Shown here piece by piece: positions 7,153-14,234 of a stretch of DNA of 19,710 nucleotides. Position 1 is the stretch's first letter; each line of letters opens with the position of its first letter. Made by a program: the position numbers and the translations under genes. The notes under the pieces were generated by a model. That model had not been told where the DNA came from and did no database searches. It saw only the letters and a list, made by a program, of their open reading frames with translations. This stretch comes from an uncultured Ruminococcus sp. Its GTDB lineage: Bacteria > Bacillota > Clostridia > Oscillospirales > Ruminococcaceae. Location: the NCBI GenBank assembly GCA_937926145.1, contig CALANW010000089.1, forward strand, positions 1 to 19,710. The letters are read 5' to 3'.

Positions 7153-7298
7153 TATTATAATCTTATCTCGGAATATTTGCGGAACATTTTTAAATATATT
7201 TTCATTTTGGCATAATTTTTGCGATAAAAAATATTCCACCTCGGAACTTTTGATGTAAAAACACCTTGACAGATTCATCATCGGTGATTACGAGGGCA
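7153..7298. other. AT-rich gap without a recognisable gene
   Basis: No supported gene is seen. GGAATATT (7170-7177) and AATATTCC (7230-7237) are inverted, and CTCGGAA occurs at about 7167 and 7239. A short frame reading DRFIIGDYEGIIL runs from about 7268 into the palindromic repeat and may be a gene remnant. A sigma-54-like motif at 7207-7222 is discussed among the findings. Confidence 0.4.
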
Positions 7299-7384
7299 TT
7301 ATACTAAACACCAATAAAACTATAGACAAAAAATCTGCGCCGAGATATAGATTTCGGCGCAGATTTTTCTGTATTTAATAGTCG
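7299..7384. repeat. Palindromic MITE-like repeat, copy 1 (short form)
   Basis: The left arm ATACTAAACACCAATAAAA followed by AAAAATCTGCGCCGA matches the reverse complement of the right end of copy 2 (15455-15497). The core is a perfect 15-base hairpin (7329-7343 with 7354-7368), GC-rich and flanked by A- and T-tracts, so it can end transcription from both sides. Here it separates the RNA candidate from the convergent nuclease gene. The right end has decayed relative to TTTAGTATTAC in the other copies, so the boundaries are approximate. Confidence 0.7.
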
Positions 7385-7389
7385 TCTAA

Positions 7390-8235
7390 TTATTTATTAG
7401 TTTCAAATGATTTTAATGTTTTACCATTTTCAGTTTTCCATTGCTGTGGACCGCTTACACTATATCCTACTGCAAATGCAGCTGCAGATGATGAACTTGA
7501 AAATAATTTATCGTTTTGCAGAATATCATCTTTTATTTCGCCGTCTGTTCGGCTTTGTTCAACTTTATTTTTTATTCCGTTATTCAGAGATTCAGCAGAT
7601 ACTTTATGTATATTTGAACCTTTGAGTAAAACGAATCCGTCTGATGTAGGCATACCATAGGCTTTGCCTGATCCTGTAGAAATGGTAAAAATCGTATCCG
7701 TTTTTTGAGAATTGTCCGAATTATTTGCTATTTTCTCAAAGGTTTTGTGTCCAAGTACATTTACCAATATTTTAGCATTATAAATAAATTCTTCCATTTC
7801 AGCTTGCTCAGCTTCAGAAATAGATGATTTGGTTGGAACATTGCTGTTATCAATATTGTAACGGTTGCATTCTTGGGCAATACTATAAAATTGATTCTCT
7901 AAATATTTTATATGAGCTTTATTAAGATTATTGTCTTTGCTGATAAAGGCAATAGCTTCATACCAATTATCCTTTTTGTCCAAATGCTGTTTTAATCTGT
8001 TCAGTATATTTTCGGCTTCACCTATATAAACAAGTGGCTTATCTGTTATTTCATTTTCTCCAAATAAAAAATATACGCCGGGAGATGATAATTCGGGTCT
8101 GTCATCACTTGTTTTAACAAGATTTCTGGGTATTTTATAGGCTACTCCTGTCCAGTTTGACAGTTCACATTTCCAGCGACCATTTGGGTTTCCAAGGTCA
8201 AATAAATGTAATTTAATAACTTTTTGAAACTCCAT
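7390..8235 (-). CDS. GIY-YIG nuclease with C-terminal DUF4357
   Basis: The protein has 281 residues. The GIY-YIG fold spans about residues 50-130: GVYFLF (53-58), VYIGEAENILNRLKQH (69-84) with the conserved R80 and H84, and the metal-binding glutamate E113 in YLENQF. The C-terminal 60 residues (SSSSSAAAFAVGYSVSGPQQWKTENGKTL) match DUF4357, often attached to GIY-YIG nucleases and to restriction-related proteins. It probably cuts DNA, but its target is unknown. An AGAGGA ribosome site precedes the ATG. It lies 41 bases after the membrane protein gene and shares its promoter. Base use is AT-rich, and the gene ends 6 bases before the palindromic repeat. Confidence 0.9.
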   Translation of the reverse strand: MEFQKVIKLHLFDLGNPNGRWKCELSNWTGVAYKIPRNLVKTSDDRPELSSPGVYFLFGENEITDKPLVYIGEAENILNRLKQHLDKKDNWYEAIAFISKDNNLNKAHIKYLENQFYSIAQECNRYNIDNSNVPTKSSISEAEQAEMEEFIYNAKILVNVLGHKTFEKIANNSDNSQKTDTIFTISTGSGKAYGMPTSDGFVLLKGSNIHKVSAESLNNGIKNKVEQSRTDGEIKDDILQNDKLFSSSSSAAAFAVGYSVSGPQQWKTENGKTLKSFETNK

Positions 8236-8276
8236 AGAAATAATCCTCTAAAGTAAAATTCTTTTAAATTGTTATA

Positions 8277-8885
8277 TTATTGTTCAATTATTTTAAATTC
8301 TTCTTTAAGCTTTAATTCTGATACTATTTGATTGTTTGATTTAATGATATTGTGTTTGGTTTTGGCATAATCAGTTAAACGCATTTCATACCAAAGCTGT
8401 GGACAAATTGCAATTTCGGTAACATCATATTTTATTTGTGTTGCTAATAAAACATATAGTGCAATCAATCTTGATGAATCAAGTTTGTCTATACTATTTA
8501 CAGCGTAGTTTTCTTTTTGCATTGTTGATGCTATTTTTATTGCGTTCTCTGATCCATAAGAATATATGGTGTTAAGTATTTTTTGAAAGTTTGATAGAAT
8601 TAAATTAATATTTTTCTTATCTGAAGTTTTACTCATATTCAATAACTCGTCCAATAAATCGAGTATCTGCAGAGGCATAGTTGACATATTATCTAAAGCA
8701 ACACTTGCTCGTTGTTTTTTAGATTCGTTTTTAAAACTTTTTGTCATAGAAAAGTAAGTAATGAAAAATCCAAAAATTGAAATAGCCCCGGTAATTATTG
8801 TTGAAATAATAGTTCCAATATTTTCATTATTTAAAATAATGCCATTTATAGTAGTATTAGTTAAATAAGCAAAATTAAAATTCAT
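8277..8885 (-). CDS. Unknown one-helix membrane protein
   Basis: The protein has 202 residues. A hydrophobic helix (about residues 23-47, IGTIISTIITGAISIFGFFI) is followed by a basic KSFKNESKKQR and an all-helical domain with LLDELLN and LSNFQKILNTIYSYGSENAIKIA. The layout (short exterior N-terminus, one helix, cytoplasmic helical domain) resembles small membrane proteins often found in defence cargo, including the DUF6680-like protein at 2468, but the sequences are not obviously related. AAGGAA precedes the ATG. It leads a two-gene operon with the GIY-YIG nuclease. I do not recognise a family. Confidence 0.75.
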   Translation of the reverse strand: MNFNFAYLTNTTINGIILNNENIGTIISTIITGAISIFGFFITYFSMTKSFKNESKKQRASVALDNMSTMPLQILDLLDELLNMSKTSDKKNINLILSNFQKILNTIYSYGSENAIKIASTMQKENYAVNSIDKLDSSRLIALYVLLATQIKYDVTEIAICPQLWYEMRLTDYAKTKHNIIKSNNQIVSELKLKEEFKIIEQ

Positions 8886-8909
8886 AATATTTTTCCTTAT
8901 CTGTTAGAT

Positions 8910-8938
8910 ATTATAACATAACAAATTATTTTTTTCAA
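8910..8938 (-). promoter_or_regulatory. Sigma-A promoter of the membrane protein / GIY-YIG operon
   Basis: On the minus strand, TTGAAA (8938-8933) and a perfect TATAAT (8915-8910) have a 17-base spacer, 25 bases before the start codon. Confidence 0.75.
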
Positions 8939-8965
8939 TCCAAATCATATAAAACAATGATTTTT

Positions 8966-9718
8966 TTAGTCATCTGTTTTTTCATCAAGCAGTCTTCCGT
9001 TTTTGTCAAATTCGTAGATAGTTCCGTCGATTTTTACCTTTCCCACAGCCATTGAGCCGTCCTTTTTCATAAAATAGTAGGTGTGACCGTTAAGGTCGAG
9101 CCAACCTTTGTACATCGCGCCGTCCTTGCCGAAGTAGTAGGTCTTGCTGCCGACTTTTATTTTGCCCGATTTGAGAACGCCGTCTTCGTCAAAATAATAT
9201 TTTACGCCGTCGATGCTGCGAAGCCCCGTGCGCATTATGCCCTCTGTGCTGAAGAAATACTTCTTGCCGCCGATGCCCTGCCAGCCTGTCTGCATTACGC
9301 CCTTTTTGCTGAAATAATAAACGTTGCCGTCCTCGTCCTCGCACCAGCCGGTGACGTAGGAATTATACTTGAAATAGTATGTCTTTCCGCCGATGACCGT
9401 CCAGCCGTCTGCAAATTTTTCGCCGTCCCAGTACATATCGCCTATCCATTCGGCTTTGGGCTGTGACGAAGTATTCGTTGTGCTTACGGAAGTTGAAGAG
9501 CTGCCCGATGACGAATTCTTGTAAGGGCAAACGCCGTTTTCGTGCAGATGCGCAGGGTATCCGCCGCAATGATAGTGGTAGTAGCCTAAACCGCTGACGT
9601 TTTTGTTGTCCTTGTGTCCGCCGCTGCTGTCCGTTCTTCCGCTGTGGGCGTATGCGTTGAAAGGCACGGAGAGTACCATTACTGCCGCTGCTGCCAATGA
9701 GATAAGCTTTTTGTTCAT
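8966..9718 (-). CDS. Secreted YHYH-domain protein with cell-wall-binding repeats
   Basis: The protein has 250 residues. The frame is open up to 9814, but the ATG at 9718 follows GGGGGA and begins a clear signal peptide (MNKKLISLAAAAVMVLSVPFNAYA, written here as residues 1-24). Residues 26-66 form the YHYH domain (GLGYYHYHCGGYPAHLH, NGVCPY), whose His/Cys residues suggest metal binding. A Ser/Thr-rich linker (68-88) follows. Residues 95-245 hold about six repeats of the choline/glucan-binding type (GGK.YYF, G.M.TGW), which anchor proteins to cell-wall polymers. It should be on the cell surface; its biochemical role is unknown. It is monocistronic. Confidence 0.9.
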   Translation of the reverse strand: MNKKLISLAAAAVMVLSVPFNAYAHSGRTDSSGGHKDNKNVSGLGYYHYHCGGYPAHLHENGVCPYKNSSSGSSSTSVSTTNTSSQPKAEWIGDMYWDGEKFADGWTVIGGKTYYFKYNSYVTGWCEDEDGNVYYFSKKGVMQTGWQGIGGKKYFFSTEGIMRTGLRSIDGVKYYFDEDGVLKSGKIKVGSKTYYFGKDGAMYKGWLDLNGHTYYFMKKDGSMAVGKVKIDGTIYEFDKNGRLLDEKTDD

Positions 9719-9734
9719 TTTAAATTCCCCCAAA

Positions 9735-9778
9735 TTATAATATACGCGTATAACGTGTAATTGTATTTTATTACAATT
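9735..9778 (-). promoter_or_regulatory. Promoter of the YHYH gene with palindromic operator candidates
   Basis: On the minus strand a TATAAT lies about 17 bases before the start's ribosome site, with ATTACA 16 bases upstream as a weak -35. The spacer contains a perfect 12-base palindrome, TATACGCGTATA (9741-9752). A second inverted repeat, AATTGTA (9759-9765) with TACAATT (9772-9778), lies upstream. A repressor site over the spacer is plausible. The -35 is poor, which fits a regulated promoter. Confidence 0.45.
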
Positions 9779-9797
9779 GGAGGATTTTGTCAAGCCA

Positions 9798-9828
9798 AAA
9801 ACTCCCGAAGTCAAACCTCGGGAGTTTT
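9798..9828 (-). terminator. Terminator after the MFS pump gene
   Basis: A perfect 11-base stem (9798-9808 with 9818-9828, AAAACTCCCGA/TCGGGAGTTTT) has a 9-base loop and a T-tract on the minus strand. It lies 4 bases beyond the pump's stop codon. Confidence 0.85.
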
Positions 9829-9831
9829 GAT

Positions 9832-11100
9832 TTATCCCAGCTCTCTGAGAGCCTTTATCCTGCTGAAAACAGCACAGACAATAACGCCTGCAATGCCTAT
9901 CACGAAGAAAAGGAACGCTGCGCCCGAGCCTTTTTCAGTTCCGAAAATACTCAGCAGAATCGCGTTTTTGGTGCCTGCCATAAAAGGTTCAAATACGCTG
10001 TCTACCAAATATCCGCCGAGAAAATATCCGACTGGAATGGAGAAAAACTGGAGCGTATTGCGCACGGAATAAACGCGTCCGAGCATTTCTTTCGGAACAG
10101 TGCTTCGGAAGATAACGTCATAGTTTGCGCTCATGAGCGGAATGAACAGCCAGCCGAGAACAGCGCCGATACACCATGCTATCGTGTTGTTTCTGAACGC
10201 AAGCAGGAAATTTTCCGTACTCATCGAAACAAGCAGGCAGGCGCATATCGTCTTTGAGCGGCTTTTCGGCTTCGGGAAAACCGTTGCGATAACGCTGCCG
10301 ATGAGCGTTGCTATACCTACGCTGCTGCTGACTGCACCGAGTGCGGCTTCATTGCTTTTGGATAGGATAAGTGCGGGAAGTGCGGCGTTGTAGATAGATG
10401 CGATGAAGTTTATCGCAGAGAGGAAAAGTATCATACAGAGTATGCCTTTGTTCCTGCCGAGGTAGGAAATTCCGCCTTTTGCCGACTGGAGAAGCGTTTC
10501 CTTGCTGCTTTCGTTCTGCGGTACTTCGGGTATCTTTATAAAGAAAAGAAGCACCGTGAAAGCAACGGCAAATGTCGCAAGGTCAAAGGCGATAACGGCA
10601 TCAAGTCCTGCAAAGGAAACTATCGCAGCCGCGAGAACGGGAGTGAGAATCGAAACGAGCGAATTTGAAAAATACCGCATTGCGCTTGTTTTCTGATAGT
10701 GCTTTTCGGGCGTGAGAAGCGTCATCGCAACATCGGAAGCAGGCGACTGTACCGAGTTCATAAGTCCGTTCAGAGCGTTGAGAATGTACAGATGCCATAC
10801 TTCAAGCAAGCCTGTTTTAAACAGAATGAGAACGCAGACCGTTGTCAGTGCCGCAAAGCTGTCACATACGAGCATCACGGCTTTCTTGTTCCATTTGTCG
10901 CTTATCGCACCTGCAAAAATGCTTACGATAACGTATGGCGCGTAGGAACAGACCGTCAGCAGGGCGGTAGTTAGCGCCGAGCCGCTGTCGTTGTAGAGCC
11001 ATATCACCAACGCAAATCCCGTCATCGAACTGCCGAGCGAAGAAAGCGCCTGCGTGAGCCATAAAATGATAAATGTTTTGAGTTCTTTTAATGTATTCAT
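9832..11100 (-). CDS. MFS efflux transporter, MefA/EntS-like (MFS_3)
   Basis: This 422-residue, 12-helix protein should export a drug or metabolite using the proton gradient. The N-terminus (WLTQALSSLGSSMTGFALVIWLY) and the first loop motif (GAISDKWNKKAVMLVCD) are those of the macrolide-efflux and enterobactin-exporter branch of the MFS. A charged loop around residue 200 separates the two six-helix halves. The AAAGGAG site at 11110-11116 lies in the loop of a possible RNA hairpin. The leader carries a 12-codon ORF and alternative pairings, which suggests induction by a ribosome-targeting compound. It lies downstream of a Tam-like methyltransferase gene in the same direction. The substrate cannot be read from the sequence. 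Confidence 0.9.
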   Translation of the reverse strand: MNTLKELKTFIILWLTQALSSLGSSMTGFALVIWLYNDSGSALTTALLTVCSYAPYVIVSIFAGAISDKWNKKAVMLVCDSFAALTTVCVLILFKTGLLEVWHLYILNALNGLMNSVQSPASDVAMTLLTPEKHYQKTSAMRYFSNSLVSILTPVLAAAIVSFAGLDAVIAFDLATFAVAFTVLLFFIKIPEVPQNESSKETLLQSAKGGISYLGRNKGILCMILFLSAINFIASIYNAALPALILSKSNEAALGAVSSSVGIATLIGSVIATVFPKPKSRSKTICACLLVSMSTENFLLAFRNNTIAWCIGAVLGWLFIPLMSANYDVIFRSTVPKEMLGRVYSVRNTLQFFSIPVGYFLGGYLVDSVFEPFMAGTKNAILLSIFGTEKGSGAAFLFFVIGIAGVIVCAVFSRIKALRELG

Positions 11101-11215
11101 AATACCTTGCTCCTTTAAATTTGATCTAAGTCAAAGTGCAAGGTATGACGGTCAATTTACTTTATTAAAAGCGTGTCAAGTGACCTCTATGCAATCCGTC
11201 ATTCCTTGCATAGAG
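11101..11215 (-). promoter_or_regulatory. Alternative-pairing leader (attenuator-like) of the MFS pump
   Basis: Three elements compete on the minus strand. Hairpin A pairs 11206-11215 with 11185-11194 (perfect 10, CTCTATGCAA/TTGCATAGAG). Segment S1 (11196-11209) can pair with S2 (11138-11151) at 13 of 14 bases. S2 can instead pair with S3 (11102-11110) at a perfect 9 bases, placing the Shine-Dalgarno in the loop and the start codon at the stem's foot. A with S2:S3 would be closed; S1:S2 would be open. No T-tract follows any stem, so control would be at translation. Confidence 0.6.
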
Positions 11216-11237
11216 CCGTGATGATGCAGAGTATCAT
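11199..11237 (-). CDS. Leader peptide of 12 residues before the MFS pump
   Basis: A short ORF encodes MILCIITALCKE. It has a GAGGTG ribosome site (11251-11246) 8 bases before its ATG. That site begins right after the stop of the Tam-like gene. Its last four codons, including the stop, fall inside pairing segment S1 of the pump leader, and its middle overlaps the 5' arm of hairpin A. This arrangement of a short translated ORF over competing RNA stems is the known architecture of erm, cat and mef attenuators. The peptide sequence itself matches none that I remember. Confidence 0.6.
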   Translation of the reverse strand: MILCIITALCKE

Positions 11238-11251
11238 CGAAGTTTCACCTC

Positions 11252-12013
11252 TTATTTCTCCGCGATGAAAAACAGCCGCGGCATTTTCAGTATGATATTT
11301 CCGTCCGCCTGAACGGGGTAGTTAGTTTTTATCCTTTCGAGCAGGTCGGAAAGGAAATTATTCTTTTCCGCTTCGTCAAGCGCTTCAAGATACGGGCGCA
11401 GACCGCTGCCCTTGTACCAGTCGATGACCGAGCTGTGCGAGGGGACGATGTGATAATATGAAGTGTCCCACATCTCGACCGCGGAAGCCGACTTGCAGAG
11501 TATATTATATGTTCCCTCGGGCGAAAGATTGTGGAAATTGTGTATTGTACTAAGCTTTTTCCACTTTCCGTCCGCAACAAGGCTGTTCAGTTCGTGGTAG
11601 AACATCGCATACTGAACAAGCGGCATCTGAACGGCAAGAACGCCGCCGTCATTAAGCTTTTCGATAAGCTTCGGGAGCAGTTTTTCGTGGTCGGGTATCC
11701 AGTGCAGGCAAGCGTTTGAAAAGATAAGGTCGAACTTGCCCAATTCTTCAAGTCCGTCGGGAACGAAGCACTTTTTGAACTTCATTTCGGGATAAGAAGC
11801 TGAGGCTTTTTCGAGCATATTGTCCGAGCTGTCGATTCCGAGGATATCCGCTTCGGGAAAACGCATGAAAAGCTGTGCAGTGCTGTTTCCGGGGCCGCAG
11901 CCGATGTCAAGTATTGTTTTCGGCTCGATGTGAAGCCGATTTATAAGATCAATAGAGGGCTGAGTGCGCTCTCTTTCAAATTTAGTGTACTGAACCGAGT
12001 TCCAGTCGCCCAT
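11252..12013 (-). CDS. SAM-dependent methyltransferase, trans-aconitate 2-methyltransferase-like
   Basis: This 253-residue protein has a class I SAM methyltransferase fold. Motif I is ILDIGCGPGNST, followed by the acidic ligand DILGIDSSDNML, and then FSNACLHWIPDHEKLLPKL, which is typical of Tam (trans-aconitate 2-methyltransferase). WYKGSGLRPYLEAL near the C-terminus also fits Tam. Tam detoxifies trans-aconitate by making its monomethyl ester, but in Clostridia such homologues may act on other small acids. The ATG at 12013 is chosen over an in-frame GTG at 12022 because GGAGG lies at 12022-12026 and overlaps the GTG. It may be cotranscribed with the downstream leader peptide and MFS pump. Confidence 0.88.
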   Translation of the reverse strand: MGDWNSVQYTKFERERTQPSIDLINRLHIEPKTILDIGCGPGNSTAQLFMRFPEADILGIDSSDNMLEKASASYPEMKFKKCFVPDGLEELGKFDLIFSNACLHWIPDHEKLLPKLIEKLNDGGVLAVQMPLVQYAMFYHELNSLVADGKWKKLSTIHNFHNLSPEGTYNILCKSASAVEMWDTSYYHIVPSHSSVIDWYKGSGLRPYLEALDEAEKNNFLSDLLERIKTNYPVQADGNIILKMPRLFFIAEK

Positions 12014-12042
12014 AAAAAACACCTCCGTGAATTTCTGTGCAT

Positions 12043-12071
12043 ATTATAGCACGGTTGAACGGGATTTTCAA
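12043..12071 (-). promoter_or_regulatory. Sigma-A promoter of the Tam-like gene
   Basis: On the minus strand, TTGAAA (12071-12066) and TATAAT (12048-12043) have a 17-base spacer, 29 bases before the ATG. Confidence 0.8.
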
Positions 12072-12148
12072 GATTTTGGACGCAAAAATTTTCGCAGGCT
12101 TATTTTTATATGTACGGAAACATAACGAAAAATGTTAAGAAACGTTGG

Positions 12149-12177
12149 TTGCAAAGCACGGAATTATGCGATATAAT
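12149..12177 (+). promoter_or_regulatory. Sigma-A promoter of the HTH-AbrB / ABC exporter operon
   Basis: TTGCAA (12149-12154) and TATAAT (12172-12177) have a 17-base spacer, about 60 bases before the GTG start of the regulator. Confidence 0.75.
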
Positions 12178-12236
12178 ACATTTCAGAGAATATGAAAAGA
12201 ATGATTTTTCATACAAATAGAAAAGGGGAGCTTGAT

Positions 12237-12671
12237 GTGATAAACGAACGCTTAAAGGACTTGCGCCGAGAAAAAGGCTACAGCCTTGAATATGTTGCGG
12301 AAAAGATAAATGTTTCGCGCCAGACCGTTTCAAAGTGGGAATCGGGCGAAACCGTTCCCGATGTGCTGAAATGCAAGGAGCTTGCCGATATTTACGATAT
12401 CTCTATGGACGAGCTTCTTGCCGAAAAGGGTGAAGACCCCGAGGAGAAGCGCACGGGAAAATACGCTTTCGGCGTTGTCCGTGTCGGCGAGAGAGGACAG
12501 ATCGTTATCCCGAGCAGAGCGAGAAAGATTTTTGGCATTAGCAAGGGTGATATGCTGCTTTTCCTCGGCGATATACACAAGGGGATGGCGGTCGTTCCGC
12601 TCAAACAGCTTGGCGGCGAGCTCGGCTTCGATATGACGGAGGAAGATAACGATGATGATAAGGATAAGTGA
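12237..12671 (+). CDS. Transcription regulator: XRE helix-turn-helix fused to AbrB/SpoVT-like domain
   Basis: The protein has 144 residues. The frame is open from 12192, but the GTG at 12237 lies 6 bases after GGGGAG and gives the usual HTH start (MINERLKDLRREKGYSL). Residues 4-62 are a Cro/C1 helix-turn-helix (VAEKINVSRQTVSKWESGETVP). Residues 78-122 (GVVRVGERGQIVIPSRARKIFGISKGDMLLFL) are an AbrB/MazE-like swapped-hairpin fold. The C-terminus is an acidic tail. Two DNA-binding modules in one chain suggest cooperative operator binding. It overlaps the ABC ATPase gene by 20 bases and probably controls this exporter operon. Confidence 0.92.
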   Translation: MINERLKDLRREKGYSLEYVAEKINVSRQTVSKWESGETVPDVLKCKELADIYDISMDELLAEKGEDPEEKRTGKYAFGVVRVGERGQIVIPSRARKIFGISKGDMLLFLGDIHKGMAVVPLKQLGGELGFDMTEEDNDDDKDK

Positions 12672-13380
12672 CCTCACGAAGTCTTACAAGGGCGTGAAAG
12701 CGGTAGACGGACTTTCGCTTGAAGTCGGCGAGGGCGAGCTTTTCTCGCTGCTCGGCGTGAACGGCGCAGGCAAGACCACGACGATAAAAACGATGTGCTG
12801 TCTTTGTCCGTTCGATTCGGGAAGCGTTGAGATAGGCGGCTTTGACGTTGTGAAACAGCCTGAAAAAGTCAAAGCGCTTATCGGTGTTTCGCCGCAGGAA
12901 ACCGCCGTTGCAAGGAATCTTTCGGTATATGAGAACCTCGTACTTATGGGCGGCGTTCACGGCTTTTCAAAGGAGAAGTCAAAGAATATTGCCGAGGAAA
13001 TGATAGGCAAATTCAACCTTTCAAAATTCCGTGATATGCAGGCGAAAAAGCTTTCGGGCGGCTGGCAGCGAAGATTGAGCATTGCAATGGCGCTCGTTTC
13101 CGACCCAAAGGTGCTGTTTCTGGACGAGCCTACGCTCGGATTGGACGTTATTGCTCGTTCGGAGCTTTGGGACGTTATCCGTGAGCTCAAAGGCAAGGTC
13201 ACGATAATTCTCACAACGCATTATCTCGAAGAAGCGGAGAGCCTTTCCGACCGTGTGGGTGTAATGCGTGACGGAAAGCTGCTTTTCTGCGGAAAATGCG
13301 ATGAGCTGGTGAGTAGGACGGGCGCAAAAAGCTTTGAAGATGCGTTTGTAAAGACTGTAAAGGAGGGAAAGGGCGAATGA
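12652..13380 (+). CDS. ABC exporter ATP-binding protein
   Basis: This 242-residue ATPase powers the adjacent permease. It has Walker A GVNGAGKT (35-42), Q-loop Q82, signature LSGGW (134-138), Walker B VLFLDE (154-159), D-loop and switch H190. The signature has W where Q or M is common, a variant I know from clostridial drug-type exporters. GGAGG at 12638-12642 supports the ATG at 12652. It overlaps the regulator by 20 bases and the permease by 4 (ATGA), so the three are coupled. The type (CcmA/DrrA-like) is usually for antibiotics, peptides or lipids. The substrate is not evident. Confidence 0.95.
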   Translation: MMIRISDLTKSYKGVKAVDGLSLEVGEGELFSLLGVNGAGKTTTIKTMCCLCPFDSGSVEIGGFDVVKQPEKVKALIGVSPQETAVARNLSVYENLVLMGGVHGFSKEKSKNIAEEMIGKFNLSKFRDMQAKKLSGGWQRRLSIAMALVSDPKVLFLDEPTLGLDVIARSELWDVIRELKGKVTIILTTHYLEEAESLSDRVGVMRDGKLLFCGKCDELVSRTGAKSFEDAFVKTVKEGKGE

Positions 13381-14108
13381 AAATGACAGCTTTTTCATCA
13401 AGAGTTGCGAAAGAGATAATCCGCGACCCGTTGAGCCTTATTTTCGGCTTGTGTTTTCCCGTTGTGCTGCTTTTGCTGCTCTCGGCAATAAATGCGAACG
13501 TTCCCGTCAATGTTTTTGATATAGAAAAGCTCACTCCCGGAATCGCGGTGTTCGGTTACTCGTTTCTTACGCTCTTTTCGGCACAGCTTGTTTCGGGCGA
13601 CCGCTGCTCGGCAATGCTGATAAGGCTTTTCACAGCGCCGATGTCGGCGGCGGACTTCATCATTGGCTATATGCTGCCGCTTTTTCCAATGGCGGTCGTG
13701 CAGAGCATAGTTTGCTTCGGGACGGCGATGCTCCTCGGACTTGAACCGAGTGTGAATATAGTGTTTGCGATACTTCTTCTGCTGCCGTCGGCGCTGTTTT
13801 TTATTGCGCTCGGCGTTCTGTGCGGAACTCTGCTCAGCGAAAAGGCGGTCGGGGGACTATGCGGTGCACTGCTGACGAACCTCACGGCGTTCACATCGGG
13901 CGCGTGGTTCGACCTTTCTCTGGTGGGCGGTGTGTTCAAGAAAATATGCGAACTGCTCCCGTTCGCGCACAGCGTTTACATAGGAAGAAATGCGCTCTCG
14001 GAAAATTTTGCGGAAATTTTCCCCGATATGTACTATGTTTTGGGATATATGCTTGCGGCGATGATCTTTGCGGTCGCAGCTTTTATGAGGAAGATGAAAG
14101 AAGCATGA
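13377..14108 (+). CDS. ABC-2 type exporter permease
   Basis: This 243-residue membrane protein has about six hydrophobic segments: residues 20-38, 55-75, 98-120, 128-150, 155-175 and 215-237. It begins with the ABC-2 layout of a basic N-terminus (KEIIRDPLSLIFGLCFPV). A pore is expected from two copies with two ATPases. The stop-start overlap ATGA at 13377-13380 couples it to the ATPase gene. No clear intrinsic terminator follows it. Confidence 0.9.
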   Translation: MKMTAFSSRVAKEIIRDPLSLIFGLCFPVVLLLLLSAINANVPVNVFDIEKLTPGIAVFGYSFLTLFSAQLVSGDRCSAMLIRLFTAPMSAADFIIGYMLPLFPMAVVQSIVCFGTAMLLGLEPSVNIVFAILLLLPSALFFIALGVLCGTLLSEKAVGGLCGALLTNLTAFTSGAWFDLSLVGGVFKKICELLPFAHSVYIGRNALSENFAEIFPDMYYVLGYMLAAMIFAVAAFMRKMKEA

Positions 14109-14173
14109 CCCAAAGCGGAATTATTTAGCATAACTCCAAAATTGCAAAGCTCGTTTTTTGTTCAAAAGTGCCT

Positions 14174-14202
14174 TTGAAAAAAGTTTCTGAAAATGCTATA
14201 AT
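14174..14202 (+). promoter_or_regulatory. Sigma-A promoter of the two small hypothetical genes
   Basis: TTGAAA (14174-14179) and TATAAT (14197-14202) have a 17-base spacer, 32 bases before the first start codon. Confidence 0.75.
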
Positions 14203-14234
14203 AATAGTATAGTAAATCACAAGGAGGCAACATT

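Noticed and set aside
8942..8963. AAATCAT/ATGATTT hairpin after the YHYH gene as its terminator
   Set aside because: The T-run is on the plus-strand side only. On the minus strand, the direction of the gene, no T-tract follows.
11174..11179. TTGACA on the minus strand within the MFS leader, as a pump promoter
   Set aside because: No acceptable -10 is found 16-19 bases downstream. It is kept only as an unlikely alternative to transcription from upstream.
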